Shown: positions 26,534-36,614, numbered from the stretch's first letter. The stretch: 57,341 nucleotides of DNA from Nitrospira sp. (GCA_024330965.1 JANDJL010000019.1:1-57341), one strand, 5' to 3'. Numbers and translations are program-made. Notes: generated by a model not told the origin, from the sequence alone.

Positions 26534-29326
26534 CTAGCTTGTCTCTTGAAGGGCCTTGGCCAGAAATCGTCCCGTGTGCGACGTCGAGACGGAGGCGACC
26601 TGTTCCGGCCTCCCTTCCGCGATGATTCGCCCGCCGGCTTCGCCGCCTTCTGGGCCGAGGTCGATGATCCAATCAGCCGACTTGATGACGTCCAGATTGT
26701 GCTCGACGATGACGAGGGTGTTGCCGGCATTGACGAGCTTGTGCAGTACCGCGAGTAGTTTTTTCACGTCGTCAAAGTGCAGGCCGGTGGTCGGTTCATC
26801 CATGATGTACAGCAGATCCTTCGCCGTTCCGGTTTGCAACTCCGCCGCGACTTTCAACCGTTGGGCTTCGCCGCCCGAGAGGGTGGTGGCCGATTGGCCT
26901 AATTGGAGATATCCGAGTCCGATCGACGACAGTATGCGAAGTTTTTCGCGGAGCCTCGGCGCGTCGGCGAAGAAGGCAGCCGCTTCATCTACGGTCATGG
27001 ACAGAACATCCGAAATGGTTCTCCCGCGGTGCCGGACCGTCAGGATTTCGGGTTTGAAGCGCTTTCCGTCGCATCCCTCGCAAGAGACGTAGATATCTTC
27101 GAAGAAGTACATCTCCAGTTTTTCCACGCCGCTTCCCTGGCACCGCTCGCAGCGGCCGCCGGCCGTGTTAAACGAAAAATGCCGGGGAGTGAGTCCTTGT
27201 CGGAGTGCGACCGGTTCCGAAGCAAAGATCCGTCGAATGTCGTCGAAGGCTTTGAGATAAGTGACAGGGTTGGATCGCGGCGTTCGGCCGATCGGTTGTT
27301 GATCGATGAGGCGGACGCCCTTGAGGTACTCGATGCCCTTGATGGCCGTAAAGCGCCCCATCGGTAGCGACTCGACGCGAAAGGCCCGCGCAAGGGCGCG
27401 ATAGAGTGTATCGTTGACCAATGTGCTTTTGCCGGAACCGGACACGCCGGTCACGCAGATGAACATTCCGAGTGGAAAACGGACCAGCAGATCTTTGAGG
27501 TTGTGCGCCGACGCGCCGGCGATCACGAGACACTTGCCCGATCCCGCGCGCCGCGATTTCGGAAGCGGAAGAGACTCCTCTCCTCGAAGATAACGGGCTG
27601 TGATCGCGGTTGGATCAAGGGGAAACGTCTTTGATGATGCGGCGCAGATGACATGCCCGCCGTCTTTTCCGGATCGAGGGCCCAGCTCGACGATATAATC
27701 GGCCGACTCAATCATCCGGCGATCGTGCTCGACGACGATCACTGTATTGCCGGCGGCCGCCAAGTCCTTCAGGATTCCGGCGAGCTGCTCGGTGTCGCGC
27801 GCGTGAAGACCGATCGTCGGCTCATCCAGCACGTAGAGTGTTCCGACCAATCTGGATCCCAAATGATTGGCCAGCGAGACTCGTTGAGCTTCGCCACCCG
27901 ACAGCGTTTTGGTTTGGCGAGCGAGGGTGATGTATCCCAGGCCGACCCGCAGCAAGAAACTCAGTTTCTCGTCGAGCATCCGTAACAGGTCGCCAGCGAC
28001 GTCCTGCTCATGCGAGGACAGTGACAACGAGCGGAGCCATTTATGAAGGCTCTCGACCGTGAAGGTCGAAATCGTGTGAATGTCCAGGCCGGCGACTTTG
28101 ACGAACAGGGCCTCCGGACGCAGTCGGCTGCCGTGACAGCAGGGACAATCAAACGGGGAGCGATAGCGGCTGAGGAGCACGCGCACGTGGAGCTTGTACC
28201 GTTTGCCCTCCAGATACGTGAAAAAGTCGTTGAGGCCCTCGAACGATTTGTCTCCCGTCCAGAGCAATCGTTGGATGTCGGGGGACAGCGACCGGAACGG
28301 TGCCGCAACGTCGACGCCACGCCGTTTCATCGCCAGTAACATCCGTGTTTGCCACCACTCCGCGCTGGGTTTGCTCCAAGGTTCGATGGCGCCCTGGCTG
28401 AGCGATTTGTTCTGATCCGGAATTACCAAGTCCGGATCATAACGCAGGACGTTGCCGAACCCTTTGCATTCGGGACAGGCACCCAGCGGATGATTGAACG
28501 AGAACAGGACGGGGCGCAGCGGCTCGAACGTCCTGCCACAGGACCGGCAGAGGAAACCGGTTCTGTAAGACGCTCGGCCATGACCGATGATATCCACGGC
28601 GCAACGGCCTTCTCCCTCGCGCAAGGCCGTTTCAACGGCCTCAGCCAGGCGAGGCCGATTGTCATGATTGATGATCAGCCGATCGAGGACGACATGGAGC
28701 GAGGGAACGCCGTGCAGCGCCGGGGGGGGCTGGTCGAGCAGATCGATGATATCTCCGGAGACGTTGAGACGTGTGAAGCCACGAGTCAAGAGCGATTGAA
28801 TGAAGAGTGGTTCTCGTTTCGGTGCCGGCGCGGCGACGGGGAAGAGCACCATGGCCCGTGCGGTAAGGAATCGAGCGAGGAGATCGTCGACGATTGACTC
28901 CGGAGTAAATAAGCGGGCTTCCTCTCGGCAATCCGGGCAGGTCGGTTTGCCGATCTTGGCGAACAACAGACGCAGCAGGTCGGCGATCTCCGTCGCTGTG
29001 CCCACAGTCGATCGAGCGGTGCGCACCTGATTTTTTTGTTCGATGGCGATGGCGGGGCGGATGTTCGCGATGCGATCAACGTCGGGACGGGCTACTTTGT
29101 CGAGAAACATGCGGGCATAGGTCGAAAGCGATTCGATGTAGCGCCATTGGCCTTCGGCGAAGATGGTGTCGAAGGCCAGGGAGGACTTCCCCGATCCGGA
29201 GACGCCGGTGATGGCCGTCACCTTATCATGAGGGATCTGGAGTGAGACGTTCTTGAGGTTGTTCTGTCTGGCCCCTTCGATGATGAGCTGATCGGTCGAG
29301 GGGTTGGAGTTGAGAGGGTTTGGCAC
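26534..29326 (-). CDS. uvrA: Excinuclease ABC subunit A
   Basis: A 930-residue DNA-damage recognition ATPase of nucleotide excision repair. It has two ABC modules: Walker A GVSGSGKSSL and GVSGSGKSTL, signature LSGGEAQRV and LSGGEAQRL, and Walker B VLDEPTIGLH and IMDEPTTGLH. Zinc-binding cysteines appear as CRSC with CPEC, and CERC with CEGC. The start is GTG. It converges on the DUF3422 gene with one base between the stop codons. uvrB lies 7 kb further on, on the other strand. Confidence 0.95.
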   Translation of the reverse strand: MPNPLNSNPSTDQLIIEGARQNNLKNVSLQIPHDKVTAITGVSGSGKSSLAFDTIFAEGQWRYIESLSTYARMFLDKVARPDVDRIANIRPAIAIEQKNQVRTARSTVGTATEIADLLRLLFAKIGKPTCPDCREEARLFTPESIVDDLLARFLTARAMVLFPVAAPAPKREPLFIQSLLTRGFTRLNVSGDIIDLLDQPPPALHGVPSLHVVLDRLIINHDNRPRLAEAVETALREGEGRCAVDIIGHGRASYRTGFLCRSCGRTFEPLRPVLFSFNHPLGACPECKGFGNVLRYDPDLVIPDQNKSLSQGAIEPWSKPSAEWWQTRMLLAMKRRGVDVAAPFRSLSPDIQRLLWTGDKSFEGLNDFFTYLEGKRYKLHVRVLLSRYRSPFDCPCCHGSRLRPEALFVKVAGLDIHTISTFTVESLHKWLRSLSLSSHEQDVAGDLLRMLDEKLSFLLRVGLGYITLARQTKTLSGGEAQRVSLANHLGSRLVGTLYVLDEPTIGLHARDTEQLAGILKDLAAAGNTVIVVEHDRRMIESADYIVELGPRSGKDGGHVICAASSKTFPLDPTAITARYLRGEESLPLPKSRRAGSGKCLVIAGASAHNLKDLLVRFPLGMFICVTGVSGSGKSTLVNDTLYRALARAFRVESLPMGRFTAIKGIEYLKGVRLIDQQPIGRTPRSNPVTYLKAFDDIRRIFASEPVALRQGLTPRHFSFNTAGGRCERCQGSGVEKLEMYFFEDIYVSCEGCDGKRFKPEILTVRHRGRTISDVLSMTVDEAAAFFADAPRLREKLRILSSIGLGYLQLGQSATTLSGGEAQRLKVAAELQTGTAKDLLYIMDEPTTGLHFDDVKKLLAVLHKLVNAGNTLVIVEHNLDVIKSADWIIDLGPEGGEAGGRIIAEGRPEQVASVSTSHTGRFLAKALQETS

Positions 29327-29554
29327 GGTGGTTGTTCCCGCTGATCACAAGCCTGCCATCGTAACAACTGTCGGATGCCGGTTCAATGAGAGAAGGAAGT
29401 ACGCCTGGATCTCAGGCGATGCAAGCGCCCTTCCGGCCGAAGCGAGGAGTGAACAAGAGTACGACAAGATTACGATTTGGAGCATCAACAGGTCATCACG
29501 CACATATCATATTAGGTAGGGAGCAGATCGTTCACCAGTGATGGCCAATGGGGT
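29327..29554. other. Intergenic region between uvrA and the small membrane protein gene
   Basis: Both neighbours are on the minus strand, so the uvrA promoter should lie here. I see no clear hairpin or operator. A TGGCACGGTGGTTGTT sequence at the uvrA start resembles a sigma-54 element but points the wrong way. Confidence 0.4.
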
Positions 29555-29893
29555 CTAGCGCAGCCAGAGCCGCACGAGACCGACACAGGTCACGTACAGC
29601 AACAGTGAGCCGGCCATTGCTGGCCAAAACCCCAAGCGGGGAACTCCTACGATCATCGCGGTGACGTAGATGATCCAGGGCGGGACAAGCCACATGAGAT
29701 TTCTGGCATAGCCGACGATCGCGTCGCTTCCACCGTTGAGGTACATCAAAACGAAAGTAGCGCCGGTGACGGCGGGAAACGTGCTGGCAAAGGCGGCCAA
29801 GAACGATTTGCCTTGCGATCCCAGATAGGTCGAGACGCTGACGATCGTTCCTCCCAGCAGAAAATAGACGGCATATTTCACGAGCTCGTTCAC
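29555..29893 (-). CDS. Small membrane protein, GlpM/DUF3147-like
   Basis: A 112-residue protein made almost entirely of four hydrophobic helices (YAVYFLLGGTIVSVSTYLG, AAFASTFPAVTGATFVLMYL, LVPPWIIYVTAMIVG, AGSLLLYVTCVGLVRLWLR). The N-terminal pattern recalls the DUF3147/GlpM group; this is tentative. GTG is the start, with a strong gaggagg site. It begins 9 bases after the upstream hydrolase gene ends, so they are probably one operon. Confidence 0.65.
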   Translation of the reverse strand: MNELVKYAVYFLLGGTIVSVSTYLGSQGKSFLAAFASTFPAVTGATFVLMYLNGGSDAIVGYARNLMWLVPPWIIYVTAMIVGVPRLGFWPAMAGSLLLYVTCVGLVRLWLR

Positions 29894-29902
29894 AGTTCCT
29901 CC

Positions 29903-30922
29903 TCAAGTTCCCTGAAACGCCTCCATTGCTTCCCGCTCCAATGCCTCCCCTTGTCCCGTATAGCGCGGCGAAAAATGAAACACGACGAGGTCGCGGACCT
30001 GGGCCTTGCGTGCCATGAGTCCGGCCTGCCGCGCGGTCAAGTGATAGCGGTCGCGGGCTTTGTCAGCGTCGATCTCCAGATAGGGGGCTTCGCAATAGAA
30101 GACGTCCGCGCCGCGAGCAAGCGAGACGATGGCGGCTTCGTTCTCTTCATCGTAGCGGGCATCGACCACGTAGGCGATTTTCTGTCCCCGCGAGATCGTC
30201 AAGAACCGTTCCTTGACCTCACCCAGCGTGAAATCCCGCTCTTCCCGTCGATGCTCGTCGTAGAGCGCCACCGTAAAGTGGAAGTCATCCGGTCTGCCCT
30301 GCCGGATGTGTTGCTTCACCTCCGTCAGCCAAGCCCCCACCCGCAGCCCGGCCTGATGCAATTTCTGTTTGTTGACGTTGATGTGGAACGGCTCTTCCAT
30401 CGAGTAGGCGAAGGAGGGAATTCGATGATTCAGCGCAACGGCCTTGACGACGAACATGGGATCGTCCAAGACCGTGAAGGGATGGTACGCCGGTATCACC
30501 GCACGGGGAGTTTCGACGGGAGGCGTCGGTTGAAATCCGTTGCCGGCGTGAAAGGTGGCGTGACGGGTCATCTGCCGGTGAAACTCCGTGACGTCGATCC
30601 TCAGGGGATAGTTCTCGACCAAATTCCAGGTGTAGCCTCGGAGCTTGCCCTGCACGTTGTCGATCAATCCGGGAGGACCGAAAAGACGGAGCGTCTTGCC
30701 TCGTCCCAGCGCCACCCGGAGCACGGTGTCGAATCCAATGAAATGGTCCATGTGCGTATGAGAAATGAAAATCTCGCCGGCCCGAAGGAGCCTGGTCGGT
30801 CCCAATCCGTCGTTGGACCCAAGGTCAAAAAGCAGAGCCCGCTTCGACCAGCGGATTTCCACGTACACGCCCGGATCACCGAACACGTCGTTGACAAGAT
30901 AACTGGAGAAGGAGGGATTCAT
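29903..30922 (-). CDS. Metallo-beta-lactamase-fold hydrolase, RNase Z-like
   Basis: A 339-residue protein with the metal-binding SHTHMDHFIGFD (about 54-65), an Asp-containing YVVDARYDEEN segment and a terminal HFSPRYTGQG that corresponds to the last ligand histidine of the RNase Z group. RNase Z enzymes trim tRNA 3' ends, but this sequence is longer and divergent, so a different phosphodiesterase role is equally possible. Confidence 0.78.
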   Translation of the reverse strand: MNPSFSSYLVNDVFGDPGVYVEIRWSKRALLFDLGSNDGLGPTRLLRAGEIFISHTHMDHFIGFDTVLRVALGRGKTLRLFGPPGLIDNVQGKLRGYTWNLVENYPLRIDVTEFHRQMTRHATFHAGNGFQPTPPVETPRAVIPAYHPFTVLDDPMFVVKAVALNHRIPSFAYSMEEPFHINVNKQKLHQAGLRVGAWLTEVKQHIRQGRPDDFHFTVALYDEHRREERDFTLGEVKERFLTISRGQKIAYVVDARYDEENEAAIVSLARGADVFYCEAPYLEIDADKARDRYHLTARQAGLMARKAQVRDLVVFHFSPRYTGQGEALEREAMEAFQGT

Positions 30923-31019
30923 CGTGATCCATCAGGCGGCCGGCTCGGCCTAAGATCGGACGGGGCCGGGATTGGCTCGCTCACGCTCGGTATCGTGGAA
31001 GCCGGAGAAGAGGTTCGTC

Positions 31020-32603
31020 TCATTCCAACTGAATATGATAGCGGTCCAATGTCGTCGCCTTATGGCGCGCCAGGTTTGACAAGGATTTATTGTAATCGAT
31101 GATGGCCCGCAGCTCATTGGCCTGCGCGACGGCCAAATCCCGTTGGAAGTCGAGGACGAATCGGGTAGTACTCAGCCCGACCCGCTGCCGTTCCCGCTCG
31201 GCTTGGAGCTGCTTTTCGGCCATGATGCGGGCGGACCTGGTCGTCTCGATCCGTTTGAAATCGGTCTGGACCCGGCGCACCGCTTCACGGACACCCACGA
31301 TGATTCGTTGGCGAACGTTGGCGAGCGCGGCTTCGGCGTTTTTGGCTTCCAATTGGCGTTTGTTGTACGTGCTGAGCGCGGATCGGTTGCCGAGCGGATA
31401 GCTCAAGACCAAGCCTGCCCCGTAGTTGTAAAAGTCCCCGCCGAAGTTTCTGGTCAACGAATCGCCGTAATCTTTGCCCAAACCGGACAGTCCGATAGTG
31501 CCTTGAAGTGAGAGAGTGGGAAGCAGTTGATTGCGGGCGAATTCCTTGTTCAGCTCGCCCGATTCCACGTTCTTTTTCGCCTGGACGATCTCGGGCCGCT
31601 GTTCGATGGCCGTATCGATGGCCTCTTGAAGGCTCAGCGGTTCAAGCACCGTGACGGGTTCATCGACAGGTATAATGTGGACGTCTTGCCGCAGATTATC
31701 CTCTCCTGGATTCAGCAGGCGTCGGAGCTGATCTTCCTGGTCGTGAATGGTTCGTTCGGCGATCAACACTTGTTCCATGCGCGAGGCGACGGCCGCTTCT
31801 GCCTGCAAGACGTCCACGATGGACATGACGCCGGCTTTCAGCTTGGCGCGATTGGATGCCAGCAATTCTTCGGCGGCCTTGAGGGCGGTCCGGGCGACTT
31901 TTAAGTTTTCGTTGGCGAAGACGAGTTCCCAATAGGTTTGTTCCACCGAGGCGATGACGCTCATCACACGATCGCGAAAGACGTGGTGTTCGACTTCGGC
32001 GTTGTTTTGAGCGACCTTGATGAAGGTTTTGTTGATGTCGATGCCGGCGTTGCGCAACAACGGTTGAGTGATCGTCAACGCCAGGCCGCCGGTCCACGAG
32101 GGGTTGAACAAAAATCCCCTGGCGACGTCTTGATTGATGCTGCTGCGTGACGGGCTGTAATTCAGGTTGATGTTGCCGCCGGTGATCAGGCTTTGCGTCG
32201 CATCGACGGTGATGGAGTGATTGCGTTGATCGAAGATGGTGATCTCGTTCAAGGCTCCGCCCGTCCCCCCGAACACGGGGCGATTCAGCGGGTTGACAGT
32301 CCGATTGTATTGTCCGTTGATGCTGAAGGTCGGATCGAACTTCGATTGCTCGATCACGATGTCGGCCAGCCGGCTTTCTTTGGTATGCCGGCTGATGCTG
32401 ATGTCGAGGTTGTGGTGCAACGCACGCAGCACGGCGTCTGCGAGCGAGAGGGTTTCGCGCCGCTCGGCTGAAGCTTCGGATGTCTCGTCGGTTGAGGCTG
32501 AGGTCGGACCATCAATCGGTCCCGAGACGATCCAGATGACGATGAAGAGAAAGAGGACGCGACTAACGGGATGAAAGGGATGAGACGTCGTGCTGGAATC
32601 CAT
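31020..32603 (-). CDS. TolC-family outer membrane efflux protein
   Basis: A 527-residue protein with a long N-terminal signal region (hydrophobic RVLFLFIVIWIVSG), then two repeated outer-membrane-factor domains: LSLADAVLRALHHNLDISIS at the start and LSLQEAIDTAIEQRPEIVQA at the midpoint. Long amphipathic helices match the TolC tunnel. It would form the outer membrane exit duct of a type I or RND system, but no pump or adaptor gene is adjacent. A strong caaggagg site precedes the ATG. Confidence 0.9.
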   Translation of the reverse strand: MDSSTTSHPFHPVSRVLFLFIVIWIVSGPIDGPTSASTDETSEASAERRETLSLADAVLRALHHNLDISISRHTKESRLADIVIEQSKFDPTFSINGQYNRTVNPLNRPVFGGTGGALNEITIFDQRNHSITVDATQSLITGGNINLNYSPSRSSINQDVARGFLFNPSWTGGLALTITQPLLRNAGIDINKTFIKVAQNNAEVEHHVFRDRVMSVIASVEQTYWELVFANENLKVARTALKAAEELLASNRAKLKAGVMSIVDVLQAEAAVASRMEQVLIAERTIHDQEDQLRRLLNPGEDNLRQDVHIIPVDEPVTVLEPLSLQEAIDTAIEQRPEIVQAKKNVESGELNKEFARNQLLPTLSLQGTIGLSGLGKDYGDSLTRNFGGDFYNYGAGLVLSYPLGNRSALSTYNKRQLEAKNAEAALANVRQRIIVGVREAVRRVQTDFKRIETTRSARIMAEKQLQAERERQRVGLSTTRFVLDFQRDLAVAQANELRAIIDYNKSLSNLARHKATTLDRYHIQLE

Positions 32604-32668
32604 TGCAAACCTCCTTGAATCGACACCTCGTGTGCGACCATACTATCACGTGACGGAAGGAGGGAGTC

Positions 32669-33088
32669 ATGAAACGATCGTATCTGGTCCTCACCGTACT
32701 ATGGGTTGTGATGGGGCTACCCCTGTTCCTCTTCCTTGCCGCCCAGGGTGACCCGCCGGCCTGGGGGCAGGGCGTGTCCGGTGTGCAGGCGTTCGGTGGC
32801 GGTGTTGCACCCTTGGTCAGATTTCCAGGAGGCCGTCTCTATATTGATAACCAGGGCACGCAGGGGTTCCTGTACACGCCGGGTCCGAATTTCCAGACCT
32901 ACAGTTTTCGCAATCCTGCCACGGGTCAGGCTTGGAGCGGGGCGGTCGGGACCTTGGGACCCCAGTTGTCCATCGGACTGATTCAAGGCGCCAATCAAAC
33001 CGGCACTCCGCTTATCCTTCCTGGTCCCCCTCGCCAGACCGATCCGCTGCTTCCAATCCAATCGACACTCTTTGACGAGATCCCGTAG
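32669..33088 (+). CDS. Hypothetical secreted protein
   Basis: A 139-residue protein with a signal peptide (about 1-34, LVLTVLWVVMGLPLFLFLAA, ending PPAWG-QG) and a Gly/Pro/Gln-rich mature part without obvious domains (GGVAPLVRFPGGRLYIDNQG, YTPGPNFQTYSF). It starts divergently from the TolC-type gene with ggaggg before the ATG. Family not recognised. Confidence 0.6.
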   Translation: MKRSYLVLTVLWVVMGLPLFLFLAAQGDPPAWGQGVSGVQAFGGGVAPLVRFPGGRLYIDNQGTQGFLYTPGPNFQTYSFRNPATGQAWSGAVGTLGPQLSIGLIQGANQTGTPLILPGPPRQTDPLLPIQSTLFDEIP

Positions 33089-33178
33089 CCGTGACCTGAT
33101 TCGGGGCGGCGGGCAGGCAAGATCAAGGGGCCCTGCCCTGACCGCTGCTTGGGATACAGCGGACTCTCGTAGAAACAT

Positions 33179-34711
33179 TCACGGCCCATCGGCCAACCGC
33201 CACGCCAAGGCCAGCACGTACCGAGCCACGTTTCGCAAAATGTCCGGGTTGAGTGTGTCGGCCGTGTCGGTGGGCCGGTGAAAATGCGGGTGAACGCCGC
33301 CGCTGACCACCGTGACGGTCGGCACGCCCGCTTCCTTGAACGGTACATGATCGCCGCCGGGGAAAAATCCGAAGAGGTCGAGGCAGTCCTGTAACCCCGC
33401 TGCCGTCCCTGCGTCGAGGGCAACCTGCTTCTCCAGACCGGTTACGCCGACAGTAAGCCTTCCGTTACCGATTCCGGCGTGGTCGATGTTGATCATGGCT
33501 TTGGTTGCCGCGAGCGGCACAAGAGGGCGTGAGGTATAGAGGCGCGATCCAAGCAAGTCTCGCTCCTCTCCGCTGAACGAGATGAAGAGGATCGAACGCC
33601 GGGGATGGAATCCGGATTTGATAAGTACCCGTGCCACCTCCAGGATCACGGCGGTACCAGAGGCGTTGTCGTCAGCTCCAGGAAATAACAAGCCGGCCGG
33701 CTTGCCGAAATGGTCTCGGTGTGCGCCGATGATGATCCAGTCCGGTCCCGTTCCAGGAAGCACTCCCAACACATTGGTCAGCATGCCGTCTTGCGTCACG
33801 GTGGTCCACCGAAGTGAAGCATAGTGATTCGTGACGATGGATCGGGCTGATGGATCCCGATTGAGTTGTTCTTGAAGCGTGCGCAGGCGATCGGGAGCGG
33901 CATTGTTCGAGTCAGCAAGGATCTGTTCCGCGAGGGGCGTGCTGATCCAAGCTCCCGGGATGGCGTGGTCGAGAGGCAGTTGTCCGTAGAAGGCGCCTGG
34001 GTTTCCCGTGACGCCGCGGCGGGCTTCATAGGGGTGAAGAATGGGACCGGTTGCGGTCAGATAGGCAAGGGCGCCGTGTTCCCGCGCAAACCGGACTTTG
34101 TCCGCATGGCTGACCGGACGTTTGATATAGTCCGGCTTTCCTCGCAGGAAGAGCACAATCCGGTTATTAACATCGATGCTGGCATAGTCGTCGATGCCTT
34201 GGTCGGGATCGGCAATGCCATAGCCGACGAAGACAATTTGACCTTGAAGATCGGCGGAAGGAGCGTCAAAGATGGGCAGGTAATCCGTGCCGAGCGTGGC
34301 CGACGACAAACGGTCGGCACTCCCGATTCGGAGTTCGGGATCGGGAGCCAGCATGGGAATGGAGATAGGGGCCGCCATGATACCTAGTGAGGCACCATCG
34401 TTTGCCGTCACGGGTGGGACTCTCAGCGAGCTGTTGAACACCTGGGGTAAACGAAGTCCGGCCGATAAAAATTCTTGTGCCACCCATTGGGCGGAACGAA
34501 AATCGTCTGCGGTTCCCGCTTGCCGCCCGTTGAACGACGGGCTGCTCAATGTCTGAACATCGGCCAGCATCCGCTCGGAAGAAATGGCCTCGAGGGCCCT
34601 GGACAGTCCGTCGTCAGCTTGCTGAGCGGCGACCGTTGTCGCCTGCAAGACGATCCATAGGCCGACAAAGGCTGGCGTTCGTTGTGCAAGAGAAGAAGTG
34701 AAAATGCGCAA
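33179..34711 (-). CDS. Exported M28-family aminopeptidase with PA domain
   Basis: A 510-residue secreted zinc peptidase. A signal peptide covers about residues 1-29 (ending TTVAA-QQ). A PA-domain-like insertion (about 130-240) precedes the catalytic domain, which has AHRDHFGKP, GADDNASGTAV, SGEERDLLGSRL, DHVPFKEAGVP and a terminal HPHFHRPTDT: the full set of di-zinc ligands. It would release N-terminal amino acids from peptides in the periplasm. The start is TTG with ggagg close upstream. Confidence 0.85.
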   Translation of the reverse strand: MRIFTSSLAQRTPAFVGLWIVLQATTVAAQQADDGLSRALEAISSERMLADVQTLSSPSFNGRQAGTADDFRSAQWVAQEFLSAGLRLPQVFNSSLRVPPVTANDGASLGIMAAPISIPMLAPDPELRIGSADRLSSATLGTDYLPIFDAPSADLQGQIVFVGYGIADPDQGIDDYASIDVNNRIVLFLRGKPDYIKRPVSHADKVRFAREHGALAYLTATGPILHPYEARRGVTGNPGAFYGQLPLDHAIPGAWISTPLAEQILADSNNAAPDRLRTLQEQLNRDPSARSIVTNHYASLRWTTVTQDGMLTNVLGVLPGTGPDWIIIGAHRDHFGKPAGLLFPGADDNASGTAVILEVARVLIKSGFHPRRSILFISFSGEERDLLGSRLYTSRPLVPLAATKAMINIDHAGIGNGRLTVGVTGLEKQVALDAGTAAGLQDCLDLFGFFPGGDHVPFKEAGVPTVTVVSGGVHPHFHRPTDTADTLNPDILRNVARYVLALAWRLADGP

Positions 34712-34868
34712 GCAACCTCCACCTTCGAGGCTCGCCCTTGCGAAGCGGTCAAACTATAGCACGGACGGCGTGACCCATTGCACCGTCTCGGAGGGACAGG
34801 GTACTATCCCGATTTGAAACGGACGAGGAGTGAGCAAAATAGAATCTGTATTCGAGGGAGGAGTGCCG

Positions 34869-35123
34869 ATGGCATCTGGTGGGTTGGGGAACGGGTTGTA
34901 CGACCATCTCTACAAACGATTTTTTGAACAGCGGGATACTCATCAAGGCTATTCGTTTCAGAATGCTCCGGGAGGCAGCGCGGCGCCGCCGGTGGTGACG
35001 TTCGGTGAGAAACTCCGTTGGTGGACGTGGAATCGGTGGCAACGAAGGAAAAAGATTCTTGCTGAACGAGACCGATTGCAGCGGGAAATTCTTCAAATCA
35101 AAAACGCTGGTCGGTCAAAATAG
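34869..35123 (+). CDS. Hypothetical basic protein of 84 residues
   Basis: Start at the ATG that follows gggagga. The sequence (LYDHLYKRFFEQRDTHQGY, then GEKLRWWTWNRWQRRKKIL and a charged coiled-coil-like end ERDRLQREILQIKN) has a tryptophan- and arginine-rich segment in the middle. There is no signal peptide or known motif. Confidence 0.5.
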   Translation: MASGGLGNGLYDHLYKRFFEQRDTHQGYSFQNAPGGSAAPPVVTFGEKLRWWTWNRWQRRKKILAERDRLQREILQIKNAGRSK

Positions 35124-35201
35124 GAGGGCGGTGCGGTGTCTTGTTGTGTCATAACGCGTTGTAGGTGAATACAAACAAGTTGCTCGATGGGGAGATTGGC
35201 C

Positions 35202-35999
35202 ATGGTGCCGTTTCGGGTGCCGTCCCAAAGGAATCGAAGGGTAGTGATGATAGGGCGCAACGTGTTCTGGATTGGCCTCTTGATCGGATGGGGCGTCCCG
35301 GCTGTCGGTGGCCAGGCATGGGCTGTTCAGTGGGAAACGCAGGAAGAGAAAGAATTCCATCTCAAGCAACAAGCGAAAGGCGGATTGTTTCAGCGGTGGA
35401 CGTTCGATCAGGACCATCCCAATCAGACGCCCGCCGGGTTTTCAGCGATGGTTGCCGGGAAGGGGCAACCTGTCGCTTGGATTGTTCAGACCTCCATGGA
35501 TGCGCCGTCGCCGCCCAATGTTGTAGCGGTCTCGACAGACTGTGATGCGGGATCCTGTTACCATTTGTTGATTGCCAAGGGGCTCAATTATGAATATCCG
35601 GACCTTTCGGTTCGCTTCCAAGGCTCGCAAGGAATCGGGGGGATTGTCTTCGGGGTCAGAGACTCCGAGAATTTTTACGCGACACTGGTCGATCTGGCGA
35701 CGTCCACGGCGCGCGTGATTCGGATGACCAAAGGGAAAGAGCAGGTGCTGGCTCAAACTTCGGTGACTCTCAAGAATACTGACTGGCATTCGCTGAGAAC
35801 GCAGCGGAATACGATCATCAGCAAAGACTTCATCGAGATGTTCGTCGACGGCGTATTGGTCTTGTCGGTCGAGGATCAGACGCTCGGGCTGGGGCAAGTT
35901 GGTCTGGTGGCCGGAGGAAAGGCATCGTTGTTTTTCGACTTGTTTCATGCCGCTCCCCTTTTTTCGCATCGTCCTCTGTCGCCTCCCCCAGCCTATTAA
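35202..35999 (+). CDS. Exported beta-sandwich protein of unknown function
   Basis: About 265 residues with a signal peptide (IGRNVFWIGLLIGWGVPAVG, ending QAWA-VQ). The mature part reads like a concanavalin/LamG-type jelly roll as in DUF1080 proteins (YEYPDLSVRFQGSQGIGGIV, FYATLVDLATSTARVIRM, DWHSLRTQRN, DFIEMFVDGVLVLSV, GQVGLVAGGKASLFFD). A sugar-binding role is typical of that fold but not shown here. Starts at 35187, 35202 and 35247 are all possible; the one used has gggag 7 bases away. Confidence 0.7.
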   Translation: MVPFRVPSQRNRRVVMIGRNVFWIGLLIGWGVPAVGGQAWAVQWETQEEKEFHLKQQAKGGLFQRWTFDQDHPNQTPAGFSAMVAGKGQPVAWIVQTSMDAPSPPNVVAVSTDCDAGSCYHLLIAKGLNYEYPDLSVRFQGSQGIGGIVFGVRDSENFYATLVDLATSTARVIRMTKGKEQVLAQTSVTLKNTDWHSLRTQRNTIISKDFIEMFVDGVLVLSVEDQTLGLGQVGLVAGGKASLFFDLFHAAPLFSHRPLSPPPAY

Positions 36000-36286
36000 G
36001 CTCCGTTGAACGGTGACAGCGCGATCAAAGGGAAAGGGGTGATGAGATGGAAGCTTGCCTTTGCCTCCTCGAGTGGGATAGGATAGGCCCGCTTGGATGC
36101 GAGAGGCCTAGCAGACAAGCGCGGAGAGCGACAAGGCCTGAGCGGGTGCTGTTTTGGTCCAGATCGAGAATCTGATCGGAAGCCGGAGTTAAGCCGGCGC
36201 GGTGTCGTGACGTCTTCGGCCCCTTTCTTCCCTCGCTTCCTTTTCGATTCCAAAACAGTACCATTGTGTCAAAGGAGGGTCTGCTG
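36000..36286 (+). other. Leader/intergenic region upstream of the RRM gene
   Basis: A 287-base gap before the RRM protein. No protein-like frame was found. A long untranslated leader would match cold-inducible RRM genes, but I could not define a promoter or a stable structure by eye. Confidence 0.35.
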
Positions 36287-36589
36287 ATGGGTGCGAAGAT
36301 TTATGTGGGTGGATTGCCGTACGCGACGACTGAGCAGCAATTGAGCGAACTGTTTGCCGCTCACGGGACAGTGGCATCGGCGCGGATCATCACGGACAAG
36401 TTTACCGGACAATCCCGGGGATTTGGATTTGTGGAGATGTCTTCCGAGTCCGAAGCGCAGGCGGCCATCGCGGCATTAAATGGGACACAATTCGGTGGAC
36501 GGACGTTAACGGTCAATGAAGCTCGTCCCCAGGAACCCCGTCAGGGCGGTGGAGGCCGAGGGGGGTTCGGAGGGGGCGGTCGCAACTAA
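36287..36589 (+). CDS. Glycine-rich RRM RNA-binding protein
   Basis: A 100-residue protein with a single RNA-recognition motif: RNP2 IYVGGLP (about 5-11) and RNP1 RGFGFVEM (about 45-52), followed by a short Gly/Arg-rich tail (QGGGGRGGFGGGGRN). Bacterial members bind RNA and are often induced in cold. The ATG follows aaaggagg. A strong terminator lies 26 bases after the stop, so the gene is probably a single transcript with a long leader. Confidence 0.92.
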   Translation: MGAKIYVGGLPYATTEQQLSELFAAHGTVASARIITDKFTGQSRGFGFVEMSSESEAQAAIAALNGTQFGGRTLTVNEARPQEPRQGGGGRGGFGGGGRN

Positions 36590-36614
36590 CCCGATCGTGT
36601 TTGGCATGAGACAA

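Noticed and set aside
29321..29336. Sigma-54-like sequence TGGCACGGTGGTTGTT
   Set aside because: Good match to a -24/-12 element but points to the plus strand, where no gene follows, and it overlaps the uvrA start codon.
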